Of a stretch of 64,000 nucleotides of DNA, positions 44,238 to 52,797 are shown piece after piece. Each line of letters opens with the position of its first letter. Position 1 is the stretch's first letter. Source of the stretch: Tepidimicrobium xylanilyticum (GTDB lineage: Bacteria > Bacillota > Clostridia > Tissierellales > Tepidimicrobiaceae); contig NZ_FNNG01000007.1 of the NCBI RefSeq assembly GCF_900106765.1, positions 1 through 64,000 on the forward strand, given 5' to 3'. A program made the position numbers and the translations under genes. Under the pieces are notes generated by a model that was not told the DNA's origin, did no database searches, and was given only the letters and a program-made list of their open reading frames with translations.

Positions 44238-44792
44238 TTAACCTTGAAAGAACCCTATTAATGATAATATATAATTCATTAGATAGTTATGAACTAATAT
44301 GGCAGAACCTGTTCCCAATACTATACCTGCAACTACATCTGTTGGGTAATGGACTCCTAAGTATATTCTGGAAATTCCAATAAGTAAGGCTATGGGGAAG
44401 ACTAAAATAGACAATTTAGGCATATTTAAAGCTATGATAGCAGCTATAGAAAAACTGGCGGAAGTATGTCCCGAAGGAAATGAGTAATCCTTTAAAACAA
44501 TTCCAAAGGTATTCAAATCCTTAAGTATATTATAGGGTCTTTCTCTGCTTAATAGGCTTTTTAAGCTATAGGTAATACTTTGGCTTATAGCAAGCGTTAC
44601 TGCACCTTGTATCCCAATAATCCTACCAATACCTTTACCAAACACTAAAAGACAAAAAATAATAAAGGTGGTAGAAAAAACTCCTCCTAAATTAGTAAAC
44701 CTAGGCATAAATCGATCCAAAAATTTAGATTTCATATTTACATTTATAATTTGTATGAATTTTTCATCAAACCACCTAAAGCCTTTCATCAT
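44238..44792 (-). CDS. PAP2-family membrane phosphatase
   Basis: A 184-residue membrane enzyme of the type 2 phosphatidic acid phosphatase group. The three catalytic motifs are KSLLSRERPY, FPSGHTSAS and SRIYLGVHYPTDVV, with the nucleophilic His in the last. Five helices are visible. Likely substrates are undecaprenyl diphosphate or phosphatidylglycerol phosphate. ATG at 44792 follows GAGGTG; an upstream in-frame ATG would add a Lys/Tyr-rich tail without a ribosome binding site. Confidence 0.9.
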   Translation of the reverse strand: MMKGFRWFDEKFIQIINVNMKSKFLDRFMPRFTNLGGVFSTTFIIFCLLVFGKGIGRIIGIQGAVTLAISQSITYSLKSLLSRERPYNILKDLNTFGIVLKDYSFPSGHTSASFSIAAIIALNMPKLSILVFPIALLIGISRIYLGVHYPTDVVAGIVLGTGSAILVHNYLMNYILSLIGFFQG

Positions 44793-44986
44793 TTTAACAC
44801 CTCTAAAACAGATAAATACAATTATTTGGTATTGTTTAAATACCCTTATTAAAATATTATAACTCATTTAATCTAAATCTCCATTAAATGATTATATTTT
44901 TTGCTTTTTTAATATTTCCATTCATGATAATATAGATAAGGATATACACCTTTTTATAAGTATTTTCCATACAAGGGTGGTGTTTT

Positions 44987-46855
44987 ATGAACCTGAGCAA
45001 GGAACAACAACAAGCTATATCTCACGTAAAGGGCCCAGCTTTAGTCTTGGCGGTTCCAGGGGCAGGAAAGACTACCGTACTAATCCATAGGACTGCTAAT
45101 CTAATTCTCAATGAGGGAGTTAGTCCCCAAAAAATACTATCAGTTACCTTTAGCAGAGCCTCAGCAAAAGATATGAAAGGTAGGTTTAATAGTATTTACG
45201 GAGATATTACCAATATACCAGTCCACTTCTCAACTATACATAGTTTTTCTTATGGTGTAATTAGAGAATATGCTTATAAAAATAGGAAACAGTATACCTT
45301 AATTGAAGATATGAATAAAGAAATTAATAAGGTTCAAATACTTAGAAATATATACTTAAGCATTAACAAGGAACATATTACTGAGGAAAAACTAGAATCT
45401 ATAATAAACTCTATAGGATATATTAAGAATATGTTAATAGGCCCAGAAGAATATTTGTCGCAATTTAAGTTGGACATAAGTAATTTCCTTGAAATCTTTC
45501 ACACTTATGAAAGTTATAAGAAAAACAACCACTTAATAGATTTTGACGATATGCTCACATTAGCTTTAAAAATATTAAGGGAAGATAAATACCTATTAGA
45601 AAAATACAGAAAAAAATACGAATACATACAAGTTGATGAAGGACAGGATACTTCGAAAGTTCAATTAGAAATAATAAAAATATTAGCTCACCCTAAGAAC
45701 AATTTATTTATAGTGGCAGATGATGATCAATCCATTTATGGCTTCAGGGGAGCTTATCCTAAAGGACTATTTGAGTTTAATAAGATATATGGCAATGGGA
45801 AAATCTTCTTCATGGAAGAAAATTATCGTTCCTCTAAAAACATAGTAAGCGTTAGCAATAAGTTTATCAAAAAAAACACCCTTAGATTTAATAAGAATAT
45901 TTTTACAAAAAATCAATATTTTGAACCTATAAAAATAGTTAAGGTAAAAGATTTAGAGGAAGAGTACAGATATCTGATGGAAGAATTAATAAATATAAAT
46001 GACTATGCTAATACTGCTATATTATATAGAAATAATTTATCTGCCATTGGAATAATCGAATGTCTAGAAAGGAATAGTATCCCATTTTATATAAAGGATA
46101 TTAATGTTAAATTTTTCGACCACTGGCTAGTTCAGGACATTGTGGATTTTTTCCAACTAGCAAATGATAGCTCTAATATAGCAATTTTTGAAAAAATATA
46201 TTATAAGATGAACGGTTTTATATCCAAAAAACAAATTAATTATATTAAAACCCTCTATATAAAAGAATCCGTATTTGATAGCCTACTTAGTATACCTGGA
46301 CTAAATGAATTTTATAGAAAAAATGTATTAGAATTAAAACTCAATTTTAAAAAATTATCTATGATGAATCCCTATGAAGGCATATCCTTCATTGAAAAGT
46401 CCTTAGGCTATGGTGATTACCTCAAGGAAAGCCATATGAGATTTGGCTATACTATGGATTCTCTAAAAACGATCCTAAATTATTTGAGAATGATTGCTTC
46501 TAATACTGAAGGCTTAAAGAAATTTTTCACAAGATTAAAGTATTTAGAGTATCTTTGTAATCAGTCGAAAAATACAAAAGAAGGTATAACCTTATCTACA
46601 ATTCATTCAGCCAAAGGATTGGAATTTAATAGAGTATATATTATAGATTTAATCGATGGAGATTTCCCAACTAGTAGTAGCATAGATGCTTTTAAAAAGG
46701 GAAATATTGGAGCTATGGAAGAAGAAAGAAGACTTTTCTATGTTGGAATGACTAGGGCAAAAAAATATCTAACTTTAATTACTTATTTAAATAAGGATAG
46801 CAAAAAAACAAATCCTTCCAGATTTTTGTTGGATTTAGAGGCTATATGTAATTAA
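44987..46855 (+). CDS. UvrD/PcrA-like superfamily 1 DNA helicase
   Basis: A 622-residue ATP-dependent helicase. Motifs: Q motif LSKEQQQAISHVKGPALVLA, Walker A VPGAGKTTVLIHR, Ia TFSRASAKDM, II QVDEGQDTSKVQ, III ADDDQSIYGFRGA, IV NYRSSKNI, V STIHSAKGLEF and VI EEERRLFYVGMTRAKKYL. It is about 100 residues shorter than PcrA, and motif II is DEGQD where DEFQD/DEYQD is usual. These features fit an accessory clade separate from housekeeping PcrA. Role in repair or replication is inferred. Confidence 0.9.
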   Translation: MNLSKEQQQAISHVKGPALVLAVPGAGKTTVLIHRTANLILNEGVSPQKILSVTFSRASAKDMKGRFNSIYGDITNIPVHFSTIHSFSYGVIREYAYKNRKQYTLIEDMNKEINKVQILRNIYLSINKEHITEEKLESIINSIGYIKNMLIGPEEYLSQFKLDISNFLEIFHTYESYKKNNHLIDFDDMLTLALKILREDKYLLEKYRKKYEYIQVDEGQDTSKVQLEIIKILAHPKNNLFIVADDDQSIYGFRGAYPKGLFEFNKIYGNGKIFFMEENYRSSKNIVSVSNKFIKKNTLRFNKNIFTKNQYFEPIKIVKVKDLEEEYRYLMEELININDYANTAILYRNNLSAIGIIECLERNSIPFYIKDINVKFFDHWLVQDIVDFFQLANDSSNIAIFEKIYYKMNGFISKKQINYIKTLYIKESVFDSLLSIPGLNEFYRKNVLELKLNFKKLSMMNPYEGISFIEKSLGYGDYLKESHMRFGYTMDSLKTILNYLRMIASNTEGLKKFFTRLKYLEYLCNQSKNTKEGITLSTIHSAKGLEFNRVYIIDLIDGDFPTSSSIDAFKKGNIGAMEEERRLFYVGMTRAKKYLTLITYLNKDSKKTNPSRFLLDLEAICN

Positions 46856-47031
46856 CTTAAAGCATTACTTTAATATACAAAACCTTTATTTAAAGCCATT
46901 TTTATCTCAAGTTAAACTTTAACGCTAACTTATAAAAAATCGTGAATTTTAAATTATCATATTTTTTAAAAAAATAGGAATACTAAAGACGAAAAGCTAC
47001 ATTCAAAATATAAGAATTGAGGAGGATAAAA

Positions 47032-47151
47032 GTGGCTAAGAATAAGAAAGATTCTTTAAAGAATCAAAAAAATAATAAGAACAGCAATAAGGGCAAAGAC
47101 AACAAAGACGATAATAAGAATGATAATAATGTAAACAATGACAATTTCTAA
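47032..47151 (+). CDS. 39-residue Lys/Asn/Asp-rich small protein
   Basis: GTG at 47032 follows GAGGAGG at perfect spacing and opens a 39-codon frame composed almost only of Lys, Asn and Asp with a little Ser and Gln (MAKNKKDSLKNQKNNKNSNK at the start). A strong terminator begins at the stop codon. This size and composition recall minor spore or spore-coat peptides, but no family motif is visible. The ribosome binding site and terminator make it a credible gene. Confidence 0.6.
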   Translation: MAKNKKDSLKNQKNNKNSNKGKDNKDDNKNDNNVNNDNF

Positions 47152-47188
47152 TCAAAAGAACCCCATTGCATAATGGGGTTCTTTTGAT
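47151..47188. terminator. Bidirectional terminator between convergent genes
   Basis: A 17-bp perfect stem (ATCAAAAGAACCCCATT with its complement) and a 4-base loop, A-rich on one flank and T-rich on the other, serving the small Lys/Asn/Asp-rich gene and the GerMN lipoprotein gene. Confidence 0.9.
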
Positions 47189-47189
47189 G

Positions 47190-48248
47190 TTAATTTATAT
47201 TTTCTATCTCAGAATAGTCTACAGTAAAATATTCATCCTTATCTATTGATATATGCCCTGAAGTATAGGGTTTGCCTTCCGTAGAAATATAAACCTTCTC
47301 TACATTGTAATAATTACCTAAAGTATTTACTATACTCTTTAATATTGTCGATTCCATAGCACTGCCTACATTCATTTCAGTTATTAATTCATTAGAAAAA
47401 TCCACCCTAACCATCTGATTACCCCTATCCAACAATATGGAGTTAATCTTAACATTCTCAGGAATAGAAGCAAGTAAGTCATCCCTACCAGATTTTTTAA
47501 GATTTTCTTCTAAAATCTTCTCTATGCTATCATTTGTATTAAACTCAATACTTTTTTCAATATATGCAACTTTAATATCCTCATACATTGGATAATAAAA
47601 GCCAATATTTACTCTATCGGGTTCATATTCCAACCTTTCCAAAAGGGATTTTACCTCAAATTCACCATCCCTATAAATTGATGCCACATGTCCAATTCCT
47701 TTAACATAATAATCTGCTTGGTTTCTACCTTCCCCCAATTCAGTAGTTACCTCTAACGCCTTAAAGTTTCCATAGGGGGTTTCTATATCTACGTCTATTC
47801 CAGTAATACTCCTTTTGTATCCACCAAAAGTATCCCAGGATGTCCCAATTTTTAAAGGCTCCTTTAAAATTATATTACTATCCCCATTGTTTATATTTAA
47901 CATGTTTTCGATATGATAGAACTCTCCTTGACTAAAAATCTCCCTAAGTTCACCATCCTTATACTCCAAAACGCTAACTACTACAGTACCTGGATTATAT
48001 ACTTTAATCTGACCCCTATTTTCTCCAATGAATTCGAAAAAAACCCTCTTTTCAGCAAATTCATTTCCCACCCCTTGGTAATCCATTTTCATATTCTCTT
48101 TAAATGGGTAATAATCTTCAATAGTTAAACTATCTTCATCATTTCCATCTAAGTTTTTGGCATCGTCTGGTACATTTTTTCCCCCACAGCCAACAAATAA
48201 TACTGAGATTAAAAGCAGCATTCCTATCAAGGCTCTAATGGTTTTCAT
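47190..48248 (-). CDS. GerMN-domain lipoprotein
   Basis: A 352-residue exported protein. The signal peptide (residues 1-21) ends in the lipobox LFVGC. The middle part (about 45-210) is beta-rich and unfamiliar. The C-terminal 120 residues are a GerMN/sporulation-germination domain: LASIPENVKINSILLDRGNQ, VRVDFSNELITEMNVGSAME, ILKSIVNTLGNYYNVEKVYI. Such proteins act in spore germination or forespore-mother cell channels. ATG at 48248 follows GAGGTG; a longer in-frame start would disturb the signal peptide. Confidence 0.88.
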   Translation of the reverse strand: MKTIRALIGMLLLISVLFVGCGGKNVPDDAKNLDGNDEDSLTIEDYYPFKENMKMDYQGVGNEFAEKRVFFEFIGENRGQIKVYNPGTVVVSVLEYKDGELREIFSQGEFYHIENMLNINNGDSNIILKEPLKIGTSWDTFGGYKRSITGIDVDIETPYGNFKALEVTTELGEGRNQADYYVKGIGHVASIYRDGEFEVKSLLERLEYEPDRVNIGFYYPMYEDIKVAYIEKSIEFNTNDSIEKILEENLKKSGRDDLLASIPENVKINSILLDRGNQMVRVDFSNELITEMNVGSAMESTILKSIVNTLGNYYNVEKVYISTEGKPYTSGHISIDKDEYFTVDYSEIENIN

Positions 48249-48326
48249 CACAAACACCTCATTCTCACACATATTTAGCACACACCTACCTAGATTATGT
48301 CCCTTTTTATAAATTTTATATACTCC

Positions 48327-49052
48327 TCATAAAATTTCTACATTTGCTCTTAATTTATATATAACATCTTTTCTTTCAACAATTATAACAACTCTATTAG
48401 ATAGGTATTCATCATTTCTAATACTTATTAGAAATTCCTTGTTAGGATTTATAGCAATAGGATTTCCAACCATTTTAAGCATGGACAAATCCCCTACCGT
48501 ATCCCCATAAGCATAGCTGTTTATTAAATCCACATCATATTTTTTAACAAACTCATCCAAAGTTTTCTGTTTGTTTTCTGAATCCCACATTCTTATTATT
48601 TGCCCAGTAAAATTTTCATTTTCATCAACTAAATAAGTAGTTCCTCTGTATTCGGTAACCCCGTACTTTTCAGCCATTTTAGATACCAGGAAATCAGGGC
48701 TGCCTGATATGAAAAATACCTTATGCCCTTGATTTTTATGCCATTCTATACGATCTCTAGAATATTTATATACCATGTCACCATTTACATTGATAACTTG
48801 CGAAGCAATAAATTCAATATAAGGCTTATTCACTCCTTTTAACTCTTCAATATATACTTTAGCTAAGGTTTCAAGATAATGCTCAAAATCACCAAACCTT
48901 TTTTCCCATTCCTCGTATGTAGGCTTTATTTTGTTATACCATATAACTGGGTCAATTACTTCATATTTAATTAGTTTCTTAAAATGCTGTATCATTAATG
49001 AATTTCTAAAAAGGGTACCATCAATATCGAAAAAAGCTGCTACATTTCTCAT
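48327..49052 (-). CDS. HAD-IB family phosphatase (SerB-like)
   Basis: A 241-residue haloacid dehalogenase-fold hydrolase. Motif I is FFDIDGTLF, motif II FISGSPDFLV, motif III Lys in ENKQKTL, and motif IV AYGDTVGDLSML. The helical cap lies between motifs I and II. The HAD-IB subfamily includes phosphoserine phosphatase and related small-metabolite phosphatases; the exact substrate cannot be told. Confidence 0.88.
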   Translation of the reverse strand: MRNVAAFFDIDGTLFRNSLMIQHFKKLIKYEVIDPVIWYNKIKPTYEEWEKRFGDFEHYLETLAKVYIEELKGVNKPYIEFIASQVINVNGDMVYKYSRDRIEWHKNQGHKVFFISGSPDFLVSKMAEKYGVTEYRGTTYLVDENENFTGQIIRMWDSENKQKTLDEFVKKYDVDLINSYAYGDTVGDLSMLKMVGNPIAINPNKEFLISIRNDEYLSNRVVIIVERKDVIYKLRANVEIL

Positions 49053-49132
49053 AATATCACCTAATTTCTATTTACTTACTATATAGTATATACCCAAGTA
49101 AGCATAGTAGTATCTTTTTATAAAAAGGAAAC

Positions 49133-49166
49133 AAAAAATACCCACAGAGAAACTCTGTAGGTATTT
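49133..49166 (-). terminator. Terminator after tRNA-Lys
   Basis: AAATACCTACAGAG/CTCTGTGGGTATTT stem with one mismatch and a 3-base loop, followed by TTTTGTTTCC on the minus strand. Confidence 0.8.
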
Positions 49167-49169
49167 CTA

Positions 49170-49246
49170 TGGTGCTCCTTCAGGGACTCGAACCCCGGAC
49201 ACCCTGATTAAGAGTCAGGTGCTCTAGCCAGCTGAGCTAAAGGAGC
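49170..49246 (-). tRNA. tRNA-Lys (anticodon CTT)
   Basis: Reads GCTCCTTTAGCTCAG at the 5' end; acceptor GCTCCTT pairs with AAGGAGC. The anticodon stem-loop is CTGACTCTTAATCAG with CTT, and the T-arm is GGGGTTCGAGTCCC. The CCA end is encoded. It decodes AAG. Confidence 0.95.
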
Positions 49247-49275
49247 CTATCCATTTGACATTATACATTATACTA

Positions 49276-49839
49276 CTATTGATCGGATTTGTCCATACTT
49301 TTTTTTAATATTTTATTATAATCTTCTCTTAATAATCCCATTAATATTTCATCATGGTATTTGCCATGCCTAAAAACCCTTTGCCTTAACCTCCCTTCTT
49401 CTTTAAAGCCACATTTTAAATATGATTTAATAGCTCGTTCATTAAAACTATAAGTAGCAAGCTGAATCCTATTTATATTAGTATGTTGGAATAAAAAATT
49501 AATAAGCACTTTCATGGCATCAGTACCATATCCTTTGCCCCTATATCGTTTATCTCCTATAAAAATCCCCACCTCTGCAGTTCCATTCTTCCAATCATAC
49601 CAATTGATTCCACAACCTCCAATATATACTTTATCATTTAATGTTTCTATGGCAAAACTATATTTATCTTGGTTCTTATTTTGACTATTAAACCATTCCT
49701 GCTCCTTTTCTAAAGTCATCGGATAAGGAATTCCATTGCTTAAATTCAACATAACCTCTGGATCATTCAAATACCTATAAGCCAACTCTACATCAGACTG
49801 CTTATATTCCCTTAATCTAACCAATTCTCCTTTTAACAT
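49276..49839 (-). CDS. GNAT acetyltransferase (RimJ/RimL/SpeG-like)
   Basis: A 187-residue GNAT-fold protein. KGELVRLREYKQSDVELAYRY begins the fold. The acetyl-CoA loop is RYRGKGYGTDAMKVL, and INRIQLATYSFNERAIKSYLKCGF is the typical C-terminal motif. The substrate (amino group of a protein, antibiotic or small metabolite) is not predictable. ATG at 49839 follows GAGGGGG. It lies 29 bases upstream of tRNA-Lys on the same strand. Confidence 0.88.
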   Translation of the reverse strand: MLKGELVRLREYKQSDVELAYRYLNDPEVMLNLSNGIPYPMTLEKEQEWFNSQNKNQDKYSFAIETLNDKVYIGGCGINWYDWKNGTAEVGIFIGDKRYRGKGYGTDAMKVLINFLFQHTNINRIQLATYSFNERAIKSYLKCGFKEEGRLRQRVFRHGKYHDEILMGLLREDYNKILKKSMDKSDQ

Positions 49840-49895
49840 TTTTATCCCCCTCATGACTAGATGTTTTTACTATTATACATTTTTTTATTAAAATG

Positions 49896-49930
49896 TCAAC
49901 AAGAAATCCAGACCAAATAGTCTGGATTTA
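49896..49930 (-). terminator. Terminator of the DegV-family gene
   Basis: A 10-bp perfect stem AAATCCAGAC/GTCTGGATTT with a 6-base loop (49904-49929), followed by CTTGTT on the minus strand; the T-run is weak. Confidence 0.65.
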
Positions 49931-49934
49931 TACT

Positions 49935-50807
49935 TTACTCTTCATATTTTTTATTTAAGAAAAACACTGATAAGGTTCCTGGGCCAGAATGAGCTCCTAT
50001 GGCACATCCAACCATATTAATTATAAATTGAGTACAGCCAAATTTTTCTTCGATCATCCTTTTTAATTTCATAGCCCCATCTAAGTCATCCCCATGGTTA
50101 ATTCCAATGACCTGACTTTTTAAATCTGCATGGCCTGCCCTCTCTTCCATTAGCTCGATCATCCTAGCTAATACCTTTTTTCTCCCTCTTACCTTTTCTA
50201 TTGGTCGTAAAGTGCCATTTCTAGGTATGTCTAAAATAGGCTTTATATTTAATAATCCCCCCATAAAAGCCTGGGTTCGCGTAACCCTTCCGCCTCTATA
50301 CAAGTATTCAATATCGTCTACTGTAAATATATGCTCTATATGTTCAACGTAGAAATCCAACATATTCAATATTTCTTCTTTGGTTTTTCCTTCTTTTGCC
50401 ATTTGAGCAGCTTTGTGAACTAATAATCCAAAACCTATGGAAGCAGATTTTGAATCCACTATATCAATATTCATACTAGGATACCTTTCCTTTAATGAAT
50501 CCCTAACCAAAACTGAAGTCTGGTAGGTACTAGAAAGTCCAGATGAAAAAGCTATGTAGATTACATTTTTTCCTTTCTGTGCACATTCTTCAAACTTTTC
50601 TTCAAACATTTTTGGGGGTATTTGAGCAGTTTTATAAACCTGACCCATTCTCATATTGTCATATAAAGTTTTAGGCTCCATAGTAACGCCATCTAAATAT
50701 TCTTTATCATCTTTAATTACTACAATTGGAAGCACATCTATATCATATTCTTCAATTATTTCTTTAGGTAAATCACAACCACTATCGGTTAGTATTTTCA
50801 CTAACAT
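49935..50807 (-). CDS. DegV-family fatty-acid-binding protein
   Basis: A 290-residue two-domain protein. KILTDSGCDLPKEI at the N-terminus, YIAFSSGLSSTYQT, VDSKSASIGFGLLVHKA, VDDIEYLYRGGRV and a GCAIGAHSGPGTLSVFF ending are DegV/FakB hallmarks; the Ser and His residues contact the fatty acid carboxylate. FakB proteins present fatty acids to the FakA kinase for incorporation into phospholipids. fakA is not in the window. AAGGAGGGG precedes the ATG. Confidence 0.92.
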   Translation of the reverse strand: MLVKILTDSGCDLPKEIIEEYDIDVLPIVVIKDDKEYLDGVTMEPKTLYDNMRMGQVYKTAQIPPKMFEEKFEECAQKGKNVIYIAFSSGLSSTYQTSVLVRDSLKERYPSMNIDIVDSKSASIGFGLLVHKAAQMAKEGKTKEEILNMLDFYVEHIEHIFTVDDIEYLYRGGRVTRTQAFMGGLLNIKPILDIPRNGTLRPIEKVRGRKKVLARMIELMEERAGHADLKSQVIGINHGDDLDGAMKLKRMIEEKFGCTQFIINMVGCAIGAHSGPGTLSVFFLNKKYEE

Positions 50808-50946
50808 TAAATCCCCTCCTTAGTTATCCTGTAACTATAATATACCATTAAGTCCCAGCAATTAAAACTGAAAATTGTAAAACTCTGCATATATTATAAA
50901 AATATAAAATAGATTATAATACCAAAAATAATGAGAGGTGGTTTTT

Positions 50947-51042
50947 TTGAAATTTTTCTTTATACGAAAAAAAAACCTATATTGGTTAATAGGTATCATA
51001 ATCGCTTTAATAGCATTATTCATTATATTTTCAATATTATAG
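50947..51042 (+). CDS. 31-residue single-helix membrane peptide
   Basis: TTG at 50947 follows GAGAGGTGG and encodes MKFFFIRKKNLYWLIGIIIA and a hydrophobic remainder ending in TAG. One transmembrane helix with a positive N-terminus is evident. The first dozen residues resemble the N-terminus of the sporulation deacetylase PdaB as I recall it, so this may be either a genuine small membrane protein or the surviving start of a deleted gene. A shared terminator lies downstream. Confidence 0.5.
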   Translation: MKFFFIRKKNLYWLIGIIIALIALFIIFSIL

Positions 51043-51072
51043 CATTACATCTATGAACAATCCTAATTTATT

Positions 51073-51114
51073 AAAAATGAGCAGATTAACAATAAACTAC
51101 TGCTCATTTTTTTT
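51073..51114. terminator. Terminator for the Spo0E-like gene (and possibly the small peptide)
   Basis: AAAATGAGCAG and CTGCTCATTTT face each other over a 17-base loop with a T-run on each outer side. It overlaps the last codons of the leftward gene. Confidence 0.7.
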
Positions 51115-51273
51115 ATTGCTATATTTATAATATTTATGAATTAATTTATCCAATTCAACACTAAACTTTAAAACTTCCTCTTTGCTCACTTCCCTTAAAA
51201 TTAAATTATTTAACTTTTCTCTTTTTACCTCAATTTCAGATTTTAATTCTTCTAATAAATATTCATGACACAT
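51097..51273 (-). CDS. Spo0E-like aspartyl-phosphate phosphatase
   Basis: A 58-residue two-helix protein. LKSEIEVKREKLNNLI forms the first helix, and KFSVELDKLIHKYYK carries the SxELDxLI signature that dephosphorylates Spo0A~P. Length and pattern fit the Spo0E family. ATG at 51273 is nine bases after AAGGGA; an earlier in-frame ATG is hydrophobic-led and lacks a site. It implies a Spo0A-dependent sporulation pathway. Confidence 0.85.
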   Translation of the reverse strand: MCHEYLLEELKSEIEVKREKLNNLILREVSKEEVLKFSVELDKLIHKYYKYSNKKNEQ

Positions 51274-51315
51274 CTTCCCCATTCCCTTCAATAAAATTAA
51301 TATTTTTATATTCAT

Positions 51316-51778
51316 TTGCTAAAGTGTTGATCAAAAATTAACACGCACTATCAATAATTCTATCATCAGATTTATTTTTTTCAAATCACTATTTCTTATT
51401 ATCGCTATTCATATTTTCTATACTTAAAATTTCATTGTTATTACCTGTTACTTTTACTTTTGTATATTTTATACCACTTATTCTGTAATTTTATCCACTT
51501 TAATGACATATAATAACAATTTGTATATAATATTTCTCTCAAAATGTAGATTAAAGTATGAAGAAACTGCTTTAATTTCTTGAGTCTTTAAAAATCCTAG
51601 TTAACCATAATTCCACTAAAATCATAGTAGGATATTTTATTTTTTTAAAACACATCTTAATATATTTAATTATAATTTTAATATTTTTAATATTTATATT
51701 GACTTTTTTAATTTTTTGACTTATCATTAGATTAAATCCATCAACTAGAAAATATTAACACTAAAGGAGGTAATTTCT
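51316..51778. other. AT-rich intergenic region without visible gene
   Basis: About 460 very AT-rich bases upstream of an exporter operon. TTGACT and TTGACTT motifs near 51700-51725 may be promoter parts, but no convincing -10 partner at 17 bases is seen. I find no leader hairpin or small gene. Confidence 0.5.
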
Positions 51779-52786
51779 GTGATCAGTTATGCAATTGAAG
51801 TCAATAATCTTAAAAAAGAATTTGTAGTAAAGAAAAAGAATAGCTTTTTAAAGCGTAATAGTAAAAAGGAGATTTTCGTTGCTGTTGATAATATAAGTTT
51901 TCAAGTTAGAAAAGGAGAGATATTTGGTTTTCTAGGTCCTAATGGAGCAGGAAAAACTACCACTATTAAAATGATATCTACTCTACTTAGGCCTACTTCT
52001 GGTACTGCAATTATTAATGGAATTGACTGTGTAGAGAAGCCCATGGAAGTATTAAAAAATTTAGGAACCGTATTGACTGGTGAAAGAAGCATATACTGGA
52101 AATTGACAGGTAGAGAAAACCTAGAATACTTTGCTGCCATGAATGGTATAACAGGCAAAAATGCCCAAAAAAAAATAGATTATTTGTTAAAGCGATTTAA
52201 TCTCGATAAACGAGCAGACGAAACGGTGGAAAAATATTCTACAGGAATGAAACAAAGGGTAGCTTTAGCAAAGGCTTTGATTGCAGACCCAGAAATATTG
52301 ATTTTGGACGAACCCACTTCTGGTCTGGACCCCCAATCTGCTCGAAATTTAAGGGAATTAATCCTAGAAATAAAGGAAGAAGGTAGAACCATATTATTAA
52401 CCACCCATTACATGGAGGAAGCAGACCAGCTTAGCGACAGAATAGCCATAATAGACCATGGGCAAATTATTGCTATGGATACACCATATAATTTAAAGAA
52501 TGCTTTAAATAAAACCAACGTAATAGTGTTAGAGCTGAAAGATTGGAATTCAAATACTGAAGAAAGAATTAAAGGGATTCCAACTGTTGAAAATATTACA
52601 TCTAGATTTGACGATATAACCCAAAGATGGGAAGTTAAAATCCATATAGCCAATGGTACTAATTCCATAAACGATTTAATAACCAATATAATTTCATCCG
52701 ACAATAAGATTATCAATTTTAGAGTAGAAGAACCCACATTAGAAGATGTATTCATCAATTTAACTGGAAAATCACTAAGGGAATAG
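51779..52786 (+). CDS. ABC-2 exporter ATP-binding protein
   Basis: A 335-residue ATPase. GFLGPNGAGKTTTIKMI (Walker A), YSTGMKQRVALAKALI (signature), ILILDEPTSGLDPQSA (Walker B), and TTHYMEEADQLSDRI (switch). A C-terminal regulatory domain of about 90 residues follows. The N-terminal insert VKKKNSFLKRNSKKEIFVAVDN is typical of ATPases paired with two ABC-2 permeases. GTG at 51779 is eight bases behind AAAGGAGG. It is the intact counterpart, in type, of the decayed operon at 30.6-33.2 kb. Confidence 0.92.
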   Translation: MISYAIEVNNLKKEFVVKKKNSFLKRNSKKEIFVAVDNISFQVRKGEIFGFLGPNGAGKTTTIKMISTLLRPTSGTAIINGIDCVEKPMEVLKNLGTVLTGERSIYWKLTGRENLEYFAAMNGITGKNAQKKIDYLLKRFNLDKRADETVEKYSTGMKQRVALAKALIADPEILILDEPTSGLDPQSARNLRELILEIKEEGRTILLTTHYMEEADQLSDRIAIIDHGQIIAMDTPYNLKNALNKTNVIVLELKDWNSNTEERIKGIPTVENITSRFDDITQRWEVKIHIANGTNSINDLITNIISSDNKIINFRVEEPTLEDVFINLTGKSLRE

Positions 52787-52797
52787 GAGGTAATACT

